A stretch of 64,000 nucleotides of DNA from Victivallis sp. Marseille-Q1083 (GTDB lineage Bacteria; Verrucomicrobiota; Lentisphaeria; Victivallales; Victivallaceae), in contig NZ_CAHJXL010000001.1 of assembly GCF_903645315.1 (NCBI RefSeq), positions 2,759,501 to 2,823,500 of the forward strand. The letters run 5' to 3'. The notes under the pieces were generated by a model. That model was not told where the DNA came from. It searched no databases and saw only the letters and a list, made by a program, of their open reading frames with translations. The translations under genes and the position numbers were made by a program. Positions 47,718 to 55,728 of this stretch are shown in pieces; position 1 is the first letter of the stretch; every line of letters begins with the position of its first letter.

Positions 47718-49565
47718 ATGAAGAAGTTAGACTCATACCGTACCTTGCTCGATTATGCCGACCAGTTGAAGCATCGCAGCCGGCCGCGTAAAAAAATTCT
47801 GGTTTCGATGGGTACTTGCGGCATCGCCGCCGGCACCGGGCCGGTTCTGGCGGCCATCAAGTCGGAAATTGCCGACCGCAATCTCAGCAACGCCATCGAA
47901 GTGGTCGAAGTCGGCTGCATGGGACTCTGCCACAGCGAACCGACCATTCAGGTCATCGACAATGAAACCGGCGCCAACACCATTTACGGCGAAGTGACCG
48001 TGCCGCAGGTGCCGGCCATTCTGGCGACGGAACCCGGCGACATCGCGCCGGGTACCCGCAATCTGGAGCGTTCCTGGTATTATCCGGAGGATGAGGAGCG
48101 GCCGTCCGGCACTTTGCAGGCCCGGATTGTCCTGCGCAACACCGGCCGGGTCAACCCGGAGTCGCTGGAGGAATATCTGGCGCAGGACGGCTATCAGGCG
48201 CTGGCCAAAGCCGTCACCTCGATGGCGCCGGATGCGGTCATCGATGAGATCGTCGCCTCCGGGCTGCGCGGCCGGGGCGGCGGCGGTTTCCCGACCGGCA
48301 AGAAATGGCAGTTTGCCGCGGCGCAGCCGGATGGCGAAAAGTTCATGCTCTGCAATGCCGACGAAGGCGACCCGGGTGCCTTCATGGACCGCGCCGTGCT
48401 CGAAGGCGATCCGCACGCGGTGCTGGAGGCGATGGCGATCGGCGGGTTTGCAATCGGCGCGTCCACCGGCATCATTTACATCCGGGCGGAATATCCGCTG
48501 GCGGTCAAACGGCTGGAAATCGCCATCGCTCAGGCTGAGGAGGCCGGTTTGCTGGGGGACAGGCTGTTCGGCAGCGATTTCAATTTCAAAATTGAGATCA
48601 AATACGGCGCCGGCGCTTTCGTCTGCGGCGAGGAGACTGCCTTGATCCATTCGATCGAAGGAATGCGCGGCGAACCGACCTTCAAGCCGCCGTTTCCGGC
48701 CGTCCAGGGCCTCTGGAAGCAGCCGACGGTGGTCAACAACGTCGAAACCTACGCCAATATCGCCGCGATCATCCGCAACGGCGCCGACTGGTTCAAGCGG
48801 ATCGGTACTGCCGGTTCGCCGGGGACCAAGGTATTCGCGCTGGCCGGCAAAGTCAATAAAGTCGGGTTGGTCGAAGTGCCGATGGGGGTCAAATTGCGGG
48901 ACATCATCTTCGGTCTGGGCGACGGGATCAAGAACGACCGGGGATTCAAAGCGGTGCAGACCGGCGGGCCTTCCGGCGGCTGCCTGACCAAAGACAATCT
49001 GGACGCGCCGATCGATTATGAATCGCTCAAGGCGCTGGGGTCGATGATGGGGTCCGGCGGCATGATCGTCATGGACGAGGATGACTGCATGGTCAGCATC
49101 GCCCGTTTCTTCCTGGAATTCACGCTGGACGAATCCTGCGGCAAGTGCACGCCGTGCCGGGTCGGCAACCGGCGGATGTTCGAAATGCTCGATGATATCT
49201 GCCAGGGCAACGGCACGCTGGAGACGCTGGAAAAATTGAAGACGCTGTCGCGGGTGATCAAGGACACGGCGCTGTGCGGCCTCGGGCAGACTTCGCCGAA
49301 TCCGGTGTTGTCTACTTTGGCGAATTTCGAGGAGGAATATCGCGCCCATGTCGTCGACAACCGTTGTCCGGCCGGGGTTTGCAGCAGTCTGATCACCTAT
49401 CAGATCAACGACAAATGCGTCGGCTGCACGTTGTGCGCCCGCCATTGTCCGGTCAATTGTATCAGCGGCGAACGCAAGCAGAAGCATTTCATCGATCAGA
49501 CCAAGTGTATCAAATGCGGTGTCTGTTTCCAGAACTGTAAATTCCACGCCATCGACAAAGATTGA
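47718..49565 (+). CDS. hydB: NuoF-like subunit of bifurcating [FeFe]-hydrogenase
   Basis: 615 residues. Order: a thioredoxin-like [2Fe-2S] domain (ILVSMGTCGIAAG, GCMGLCHSEP), the NADH loop GRGGGGFPTGKKW, the FMN segment CNADEGDPGAFMDRA, SLBB, the 4Fe-4S motif DESCGKCTPCRVG, and a C-terminal double ferredoxin tail (CVGCTLCARHCP, CIKCGVCFQNC). It is clearly related to the protein at 4468 but has a different N-terminal Cys pattern. It carries the flavin thought to bifurcate electrons between NADH and ferredoxin. Confidence 0.94.
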   Translation: MKKLDSYRTLLDYADQLKHRSRPRKKILVSMGTCGIAAGTGPVLAAIKSEIADRNLSNAIEVVEVGCMGLCHSEPTIQVIDNETGANTIYGEVTVPQVPAILATEPGDIAPGTRNLERSWYYPEDEERPSGTLQARIVLRNTGRVNPESLEEYLAQDGYQALAKAVTSMAPDAVIDEIVASGLRGRGGGGFPTGKKWQFAAAQPDGEKFMLCNADEGDPGAFMDRAVLEGDPHAVLEAMAIGGFAIGASTGIIYIRAEYPLAVKRLEIAIAQAEEAGLLGDRLFGSDFNFKIEIKYGAGAFVCGEETALIHSIEGMRGEPTFKPPFPAVQGLWKQPTVVNNVETYANIAAIIRNGADWFKRIGTAGSPGTKVFALAGKVNKVGLVEVPMGVKLRDIIFGLGDGIKNDRGFKAVQTGGPSGGCLTKDNLDAPIDYESLKALGSMMGSGGMIVMDEDDCMVSIARFFLEFTLDESCGKCTPCRVGNRRMFEMLDDICQGNGTLETLEKLKTLSRVIKDTALCGLGQTSPNPVLSTLANFEEEYRAHVVDNRCPAGVCSSLITYQINDKCVGCTLCARHCPVNCISGERKQKHFIDQTKCIKCGVCFQNCKFHAIDKD

Positions 49566-49595
49566 GTTGCGGCGTCAAAGGGAGATATTTTCATT

Positions 49596-51326
49596 ATGGT
49601 CAATTTGATAATCAATAATTTGCCGGTGGCGGTCGAACCGGGCAGTACGATTCTGGAAGCCGCGGAAAAGCTGGATATCAAGATTCCGACGCTGTGCCAT
49701 ATGAAGCTGGATTGCTTCAATGTCGAGCATCGGACCGGCTCCTGCCGCATCTGCGTCGTCGAAGTGGCCGGCCGGCCCAACCTGGCGCCGGCGTGCTGTA
49801 CGCCGGTGGCGGAGGGCATGGTGGTGCGGACCAACACGCTGCGGGCGATCAATGCCAGGCGCACCATCCTGGATCTGCTGCTGTCCGACCATCCGAAGGA
49901 TTGTCTGCTCTGTTCCAAGAACTTGAATTGCAGCCTGCAGCGGCTGGCCCATGAGTTGAATCTGCATCATCTGCTGTACAAGGGCGAACAGTCGACCTAC
50001 AACCGCGATCTGTCCAGCCAGGCGATTGCTCGGGACCTGGACAAATGCATCATGTGCCGGCGCTGCGAAACCGCCTGCAATACGATTCAGACCGTCGGGG
50101 TGCTTTCCGGCGTCAACCGCGGTTTCCAGGCGGTGGTGGCGCCGGCGGAATTCAAACCGCTGGCCGAGACGCAGTGTGTCTTTTGCGGACAATGCGTCCA
50201 GGCTTGTCCGGTCGGCGCTTTGAGCGAGATGAGTTACAAATACGATGTCTGGCGGGTGCTGAACGACGAGACGAAGAAGACCGTCGTCCAGACGGCGCCG
50301 GCGGTCCGGGTGGCGCTCGGCGAAGCTTTCGGCATGGAGCCGGGATCGATCACCACCGGCAAGATGGTGGCGGCGCTGCGGATGCTCGGGGTCGACTATG
50401 TGTTCGACACCGATTTCGCCGCCGATCTGACGATCATGGAAGAGACGCATGAGTTGATCGACCGGGTGAAGAGCGGTGAGAATCTGCCGATTCTGACCAG
50501 TTGCTGTCCCGGCTGGGTGAAATTCCTCGAACACCAATTCCCGGACCTGCTGTATATGCCGTCGACCGCCAAATCGCCGCAGCAGATGTTCGGCGCGATT
50601 GCCAAGACGTTCTTTGCCGACCGCATCGGCGTCAAGCCGGAAAATCTGGCGGTGGTGTCGGTGATGCCGTGCCTGGCGAAGAAATACGAGGCGTCCCGTG
50701 AGGAATTCCGCCGCAACGGCGTCCGCGATGTCGATATCGTGCTGTCGACCCGTGAATTGGCCGATATGATCAAGGAAGCCGGTATCATGTTCAAAGATCT
50801 GGAGGATTCCGATTACGACAGCCCGCTGGGCGAATCGACCGGCGCGGCGGTGATTTTCGGCTCTTCCGGCGGCGTGCTGGAAGCGGCGCTGCGGACGGCG
50901 GCCGACTGGCTGAGCGGCGAAGATTTGCAAGCGGTCGATTTCCAGGCGGTGCGCGGTTTGGAAGGCATCAAGGAGGCGACGGTGGAAGTGGCCGGTTTGA
51001 AGTTGCAGGTTGCGGTGGCGTCCGGCCTGGGCAATGCCCGGAGACTGCTGGAAAAAATCCGCCGAGGCGAAGCCGATTATCAGGCGATTGAGATCATGGC
51101 CTGTCCCGGCGGCTGCCTGAATGGCGGCGGCCAGCCGTACATTATGGGAGACACGTCGGTTCTGGAGAAACGGCGTCGGGCGCTCTACCGGGATGATCAG
51201 GGCAAGACGTTGCGGAAATCGCATTTGAATCCGGCGATTCAAGCGTTGTACAAGGAATTCCTCGGCGAACCGGGCAGCCATTTGGCGCATGAACTGCTCC
51301 ACACCGCTTATACGGCCAGAGAATGA
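49596..51326 (+). CDS. hydA: [FeFe]-hydrogenase catalytic subunit
   Basis: 576 residues. The N terminus is a [2Fe-2S] domain (C37-region ITLCHMKLDCFNVEHR), then a His-ligated 4Fe-4S site (LLLSDHPKDCLLCSKNLNC), then two ferredoxin clusters (CIMCRRCETAC, CVFCGQCVQACP). The H-cluster domain has TSCCPGWVKF near residue 302, MPCLAKKYEA near 357 and ACPGGCLNGGGQP near 502. All four motif Cys are intact. The enzyme makes or uses H2, bifurcating with HydB and HydC. It ends before a strong bidirectional terminator shared with hydF. Confidence 0.96.
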   Translation: MVNLIINNLPVAVEPGSTILEAAEKLDIKIPTLCHMKLDCFNVEHRTGSCRICVVEVAGRPNLAPACCTPVAEGMVVRTNTLRAINARRTILDLLLSDHPKDCLLCSKNLNCSLQRLAHELNLHHLLYKGEQSTYNRDLSSQAIARDLDKCIMCRRCETACNTIQTVGVLSGVNRGFQAVVAPAEFKPLAETQCVFCGQCVQACPVGALSEMSYKYDVWRVLNDETKKTVVQTAPAVRVALGEAFGMEPGSITTGKMVAALRMLGVDYVFDTDFAADLTIMEETHELIDRVKSGENLPILTSCCPGWVKFLEHQFPDLLYMPSTAKSPQQMFGAIAKTFFADRIGVKPENLAVVSVMPCLAKKYEASREEFRRNGVRDVDIVLSTRELADMIKEAGIMFKDLEDSDYDSPLGESTGAAVIFGSSGGVLEAALRTAADWLSGEDLQAVDFQAVRGLEGIKEATVEVAGLKLQVAVASGLGNARRLLEKIRRGEADYQAIEIMACPGGCLNGGGQPYIMGDTSVLEKRRRALYRDDQGKTLRKSHLNPAIQALYKEFLGEPGSHLAHELLHTAYTARE

Positions 51327-51409
51327 GGCTTGCGGCCGGTGAGGGGGAACCGCGCGGCTCGGAATGAAGTGGATTTCCGATAGTTGAAGCGACTGGTTCG
51401 TAAAAAATG

Positions 51410-51446
51410 AACGCTTCCGGCGGCGAAACCGCCGGAAGCGTTTTTT
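51410..51446. terminator. Bidirectional terminator between hydA and hydF
   Basis: AACGCTTCCGGCGG (51410-51423) pairs with CCGCCGGAAGCGTT (51429-51442) over a CGAAA loop, followed by T residues and preceded by TAAAAAA, so it works for both convergent genes. Confidence 0.85.
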
Positions 51447-51477
51447 CTGTCGGAAAAGGAAACGGATTTTCCAGCGG

Positions 51478-52701
51478 TCAACGCCGGTTGTCCCGGTTCA
51501 GTACCGGCTTCAACGCGCGCGGCAGGATGCCTTTCAAGTAGGCGATCAAGACGCCGTAATTGACGATCGGCACCTGATTTTCCGCCGCCTGGCGGATGCG
51601 GGATTGCATCGCCTGACGGTTCAACATGCAGCCGCCGCAATGGATGATCAAGCGGTACTGTTTGATTTGCTCGGAGAAGCTGACGCCGGAAGAGTGGTCG
51701 AAAATCAACTCCTTGCCGGTCACCTGCTTCAGCCAGCGCGGAATTTTGACCGTACCGATGTCGTCGGCCTGACGGTGGTGGGTGCAGCCTTCGCTGATCA
51801 GGATCCGGTCGCCGTCCCGCAGTTGTTCCACCGCTTCGGCGCCTTTGACCAGTTCGGCCAGATCGCCTTTGTAACGGGCGAACAGGATGGAAAAGGAGGT
51901 CAGCGGCACTTCCGGCGGCGTTTCCGCGTCGACCTGCTGAAATGCCTGGGAGTCGCAGATCACCAGTTGCGGCGGACAACACAGGGCGACCAGCGCCGCT
52001 TTCAACTCGGTTTCCCGGCAGACCACGGCAGGAATGCCGTGGTCCAGGAGATCGCGCAGTACCTGCTGTTGCGGCAGAATCAGCCGGCCTTTCGGCGCGG
52101 CGCTGTCGATCGGCGTGACCAGGACGACCGGTTTGCCCGGTTCCACCAGGTCGCCGACCAGCGGCCGGGCGTCGGTCGACTCCGGCTGCAGCTCAGCCAG
52201 AGCCGTTTTGGCCTCCTGGATGCCGGATTGGCTGACGGCGCTGACCGGCAGCAGTTTGATCTGCAGCGTTTCGGCCAGCGTTGCCAGCCGGCTTCGGTAA
52301 TCCGGGCAGCAGTCGATTTTGTTGAGCAGCCCGAGCAGCGGCAATTTTTTGCTTTTGACCAGCCGGATGATTTCCCGGTCGTAATCGGAAGGCGGAACGG
52401 TGGCGTCCAGCACGATCAGCGCGATATCGGTTTTGTCCAGCACCGCCAGGGTTTTCTTTTTGCGCAGTTCACCGAGTTCGCCGACGTCGTCCAGCCCGGC
52501 GGTATCGATCAGGACACAAGGGCCCAGCGGCAGAATTTCAATCGATTTGTAAACCGGGTCGGTCGTCGTTCCCTTGACGGGGGAGACGATCGCCAGGTCC
52601 TGGGAAGTCAGGGCGTTGATCAAACTGGATTTGCCGGCGTTGCGGCTGCCGAACAATGCGATGTGGGTGCGTTCGGCACTGGGAGTGCTGTTCAGACTCA
52701 T
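51478..52701 (-). CDS. hydF: [FeFe]-hydrogenase maturation GTPase HydF
   Basis: 407 residues. The GTPase domain begins with the P-loop GSRNAGKSS and has the switch/G3 region LIDTAGLDD and NKID in G4. The C-terminal Fe-S domain has the Cys-x-His of GCTHH and the HCGGC motif, which together bind the 4Fe-4S cluster that holds the H-cluster precursor. It is convergent with hydA. The radical-SAM partners HydE and HydG are not in the window, although hydF alone cannot build the cluster. Confidence 0.95.
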   Translation of the reverse strand: MSLNSTPSAERTHIALFGSRNAGKSSLINALTSQDLAIVSPVKGTTTDPVYKSIEILPLGPCVLIDTAGLDDVGELGELRKKKTLAVLDKTDIALIVLDATVPPSDYDREIIRLVKSKKLPLLGLLNKIDCCPDYRSRLATLAETLQIKLLPVSAVSQSGIQEAKTALAELQPESTDARPLVGDLVEPGKPVVLVTPIDSAAPKGRLILPQQQVLRDLLDHGIPAVVCRETELKAALVALCCPPQLVICDSQAFQQVDAETPPEVPLTSFSILFARYKGDLAELVKGAEAVEQLRDGDRILISEGCTHHRQADDIGTVKIPRWLKQVTGKELIFDHSSGVSFSEQIKQYRLIIHCGGCMLNRQAMQSRIRQAAENQVPIVNYGVLIAYLKGILPRALKPVLNRDNRR

Positions 52702-52867
52702 GAATAAAATCTCCGGTTGCGGTACAGTTCATTTTTCCCGTTAAAATACCGCTCCGGATTGGCGTTTGCAAGATGAAACGAGTAATTTATCAAAGAATAC
52801 CCCTTCGGCCGCCGGGCTGATTCCGGCAATGAAAAAGGAGTTCATCGACGGGGAGAAGGAAGATGGA

Positions 52868-52939
52868 ATGAAGGCGTTGACAGGAGCGGTGCCGGCCATT
52901 GGAATTGCATTGGCCGGTCTGGAGAGCGGAGCGACGTGA
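52868..52939 (+). CDS. Possible 23-residue leader peptide coupled to the phosphoesterase gene
   Basis: An open frame starting MKALTGAVPAIGIALAGLE, with AGAAGGAAG about 6 bases upstream, whose TGA overlaps the next ATG as TGATG. It is moderately hydrophobic. It may be a coupled leader, the end of a decayed gene, or chance. Confidence 0.3.
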   Translation: MKALTGAVPAIGIALAGLESGAT

Positions 52940-53682
52940 TGGAAGGTTCGACGGACAAATTGGTGATCGCCCAGCTCTGCGATCCGCAGATCGGTTTCCG
53001 CGATTACCCGGGAGAACTGGCGGCGTTCCGGCGGGCGGTCGAGCTGATCAATGCCGGCAACTTCGATGCCGCGGTCATTTGCGGCGATCTGGTGCATGTC
53101 AACGACGAGAAGTCTTATGACGATATCCGGCGGGCGCTGGACCGTCTGACGGTTCCGGTTTACTGCGCGCCGGGCAACCACGATATCGGCGGACCGGATC
53201 CCGTGGCGGCAATCGAACGCTACCGGGATAAAATCGGAAAAGATTACTTTGCATTTGACCTCAAAGAATATCGGTTTATAGTATTGAATACGCAGCTTTA
53301 TCAGCAGGCTCCGGCACTTCCGGCCGAAACGATGGACTGCTGGCTGCGGCGGGAACTGGACGAGGCGGTGGCGGCCGGGCGGAAGGTGGTGATCGTCGCG
53401 CATGTGCCGTTGTTTGTGGAGGAGCCGGACGAGCCGGCGGAATATTTCAATATCGAACCGGAACGACGGGCCGGATTGCTGCGGCTGTTCGCCGAAAAGC
53501 AGGTGGTCGCTTATCTGGCGGGTCACACGCATACGGCTTTCACGCTGGTGTATGACGGTATTCTGTTCAGCAGCGGCGAGAATACCAGTGTGGCGTTCGA
53601 CGGCTTGCCGGCCGGTTTCCGGAGCGTGGAATTCAGCGATGGCTTGGTGAAAGTCAAAACGATAACCGTACCAGAAAAATGA
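52939..53682 (+). CDS. Calcineurin-like metallophosphoesterase (CPPED1-like)
   Basis: 247 residues, no signal peptide. Motifs: the first metal site is D15-P-Q17, with Gln in place of the usual His; then CGDLVHVND, PGNHDIGG, VIVAHVPLF, and AGHTHTAF. The DPQ form of motif 1 is known from CPPED1-type phosphatases. ATG 52939 follows GGAG at 7 bases. The gene is 13 bases upstream of the hexosaminidase, so the two are likely one operon. Confidence 0.85.
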   Translation: MEGSTDKLVIAQLCDPQIGFRDYPGELAAFRRAVELINAGNFDAAVICGDLVHVNDEKSYDDIRRALDRLTVPVYCAPGNHDIGGPDPVAAIERYRDKIGKDYFAFDLKEYRFIVLNTQLYQQAPALPAETMDCWLRRELDEAVAAGRKVVIVAHVPLFVEEPDEPAEYFNIEPERRAGLLRLFAEKQVVAYLAGHTHTAFTLVYDGILFSSGENTSVAFDGLPAGFRSVEFSDGLVKVKTITVPEK

Positions 53683-53695
53683 GAGTGAAAAACGT

Positions 53696-55549
53696 ATGAG
53701 CAGACTGTATTGGAATCGCCGGGAGGTCAAAGAGGACGTCGCGCTGATGCTGGAAACGCTGGCGGAGGAGTATCCGCTGGCGGAAGGGCAGGGCGAGGTG
53801 AAGCTGGAATTCGTCGGCGCCGACCGGGCCGGCGTCAAAGTCAACGATGTCGGCGACAAGTACATCATCACGTATTCTTCGGTGGCGACCGCCGCCCGCG
53901 GCGTGGCGTTGGCAATGGCCGGCTTGCAGGGCGACAATCCGACGGTGTTCGAGACGATCGGCATCATGCTGGACGCTTCGCGCAATGCGGTGATGACTGT
54001 CGGCCATGTCAAGAACTGGCTGCGCCGGCTGGCGCTGATGGGCTATAATATGGCGATGCTCTATACCGAGGATACCTATGAATTGCCGGGCGAACCGTAT
54101 TTCGGGTATCTGCGCGGCGCCTATACGTTGGAGGAGATTCAGGAGATCGACCGTTACGGCGCCCGGTTGGGCATCGAGGTGATCGGCTGCATTCAGACGC
54201 TCGGCCATCTTGAGCAGATTCTGAAATACGGCACCTACGGCGACGTGCGCGATACCGCGTCGGTGCTGATGGTCGACAAGCCGGAAACCTATGCGTTGAT
54301 CGACAAGATGCTGGCCTTCTGGGGCAAAGCGGTCAAGAGCCGCCGCATTCACATCGGCATGGATGAAACCCATGATCTCGGCCGCGGCCGCTTCATGGAT
54401 TTGAACGGTTACCAGAAGGGCTATGAGATTTTCAACCGCCATCTGGCCAGAGTGAACGACATGTGCGCCTCCCACGGCCTGAAGCCGATGATCTGGTCGG
54501 ATATGTATTTCCGCCTCTGCAACAAGAACAACGATTATTATGACAAATCGACGGTAATCACCGACGAGGTCAAATCGACGATTCCGAAAGAGGTCGAACT
54601 GGTTTACTGGGACTACTACAACAAGGACCAGGATTTTTATGCCGACTGGATCGAGCGGCACCGGGCGCTCGGCCATGAACCGTTGATGGGCAGCGGTGTC
54701 TGGACCTGGAGCCGGTTGTGGTACGATCATCGCCAGACGGTCGACACGGTCAAGCCGTGTATCGACGCCTGTACCGAACGGAAGGTCAAAGAGCTCTTTT
54801 TCACGATGTGGGGTGATGACGGCGCCTATTGCGAATACGGTTCGTCGCTGGCCGGGCTCTGTTACGGCGCCGATCTGGCGTACGGCAACGATGCCGGCGA
54901 AGAGCGGATGGAGAAGTTCTTTCTGGCGTTGACCGGCGGCAGCTACAAGGCCAATTTGATCGCCTCCGGCATGGAGCTGTACACCGATGAAGGGCTGTTC
55001 GACAATGAACGGCTGCTGTGGGATGATCCGATGCTGTGGAAGGCTTATCGCGAAAACGAAAAATTGCGGCCGGGCGTCACCAAAGAGATCATCGCCAATC
55101 TCGAACGGGTGTTGAAAGAGTTGCAGCCCTATGAGAACGATTGCGGCGGCGGCCGGATCCGTTACGCGATGACGGTGGTCGAATTGCTGTTGGCCAAGGC
55201 CCGGCTGCACCGCAATCTGATGGCGGCGTACCGCCGCGGCGACCGGGAAGAATTGCGCCGGGTTCAGCGGCAGGAGCTGCCGGCGGTCCGCAGTCTGCTC
55301 CGGTACTTCATGGCGGAGTTCCGCGATCAGTGGTTGAGCCGCAACAAGCCGTTCGGGCTGGAATCGATGCAGCATCGTCTCGGTGGCCAGTTGGTGCGTT
55401 ATGATGAATTGGAACTGCGCCTTGATGAATATTTGACCGGTAAAGTGGCGTCGATTCCTGAACTGGACATCACGCTGGACGAATCGGTGAAGCCGTTCGG
55501 CGGCTGGGGCGGTTACCGCTACTGGACGTTCGGCTCGTTGATCAATTGA
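53696..55549 (+). CDS. GH20-like beta-N-acetylhexosaminidase, cytosolic
   Basis: 617 residues, no signal peptide. The catalytic Asp-Glu pair D223-E224 is in HIGMDETHDLGRG, the GH20 pattern. The barrel strands IGIMLDASRNAVMTV, VIGCIQTLGHLEQIL and MIWSDMYFRL also match. The closest layout is that of GcnA-type enzymes with a short N-terminal domain. It would remove N-acetylglucosamine or galactosamine from imported oligosaccharides. A terminator follows at 55582. Confidence 0.87.
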   Translation: MSRLYWNRREVKEDVALMLETLAEEYPLAEGQGEVKLEFVGADRAGVKVNDVGDKYIITYSSVATAARGVALAMAGLQGDNPTVFETIGIMLDASRNAVMTVGHVKNWLRRLALMGYNMAMLYTEDTYELPGEPYFGYLRGAYTLEEIQEIDRYGARLGIEVIGCIQTLGHLEQILKYGTYGDVRDTASVLMVDKPETYALIDKMLAFWGKAVKSRRIHIGMDETHDLGRGRFMDLNGYQKGYEIFNRHLARVNDMCASHGLKPMIWSDMYFRLCNKNNDYYDKSTVITDEVKSTIPKEVELVYWDYYNKDQDFYADWIERHRALGHEPLMGSGVWTWSRLWYDHRQTVDTVKPCIDACTERKVKELFFTMWGDDGAYCEYGSSLAGLCYGADLAYGNDAGEERMEKFFLALTGGSYKANLIASGMELYTDEGLFDNERLLWDDPMLWKAYRENEKLRPGVTKEIIANLERVLKELQPYENDCGGGRIRYAMTVVELLLAKARLHRNLMAAYRRGDREELRRVQRQELPAVRSLLRYFMAEFRDQWLSRNKPFGLESMQHRLGGQLVRYDELELRLDEYLTGKVASIPELDITLDESVKPFGGWGGYRYWTFGSLIN

Positions 55550-55581
55550 TAGGGAGTTTTCTGCAGTCGCAGCGTGAGTTG

Positions 55582-55614
55582 GCGCCGGGAATTTCCCGGC
55601 GCTTTTTGTTTTTT
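55582..55614 (+). terminator. Intrinsic terminator after the hexosaminidase
   Basis: GCGCCGGG pairs with CCCGGCGC across an AATTT loop, followed by TTTTTGTTTTTT. Confidence 0.85.
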
Positions 55615-55661
55615 CGCTGATTTTGGAGTGATTGTTGATGGCGGGAAGTTTGCATTTGGGA

Positions 55662-55690
55662 TTTCCCGGCGCTAAGTTAGCGCTGGGAAA
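55662..55690. repeat. Dyad hairpin in the leader of the PDZ/repeat protein gene
   Basis: TTTCCCGGCGCTAA (55662-55675) and TTAGCGCTGGGAAA (55677-55690) form a 14-base stem with one mismatch. The arm ATTTCCCGGCGCT also occurs in the terminator about 70 bases upstream. It is close to the start codon at 55729. Confidence 0.45.
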
Positions 55691-55728
55691 CCGGTAAAAA
55701 AATGATCAATCAGCAAAGGAGGCGGACG

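Noticed and set aside
49575-51302. Minus-strand frame of 575 codons over hydA
   Set aside because: Antisense shadow of a gene with all H-cluster motifs.
52741-54012. Minus-strand frame over the phosphoesterase and hexosaminidase starts
   Set aside because: Antisense to two genes with clear motifs, no ribosome binding site or domain of its own.
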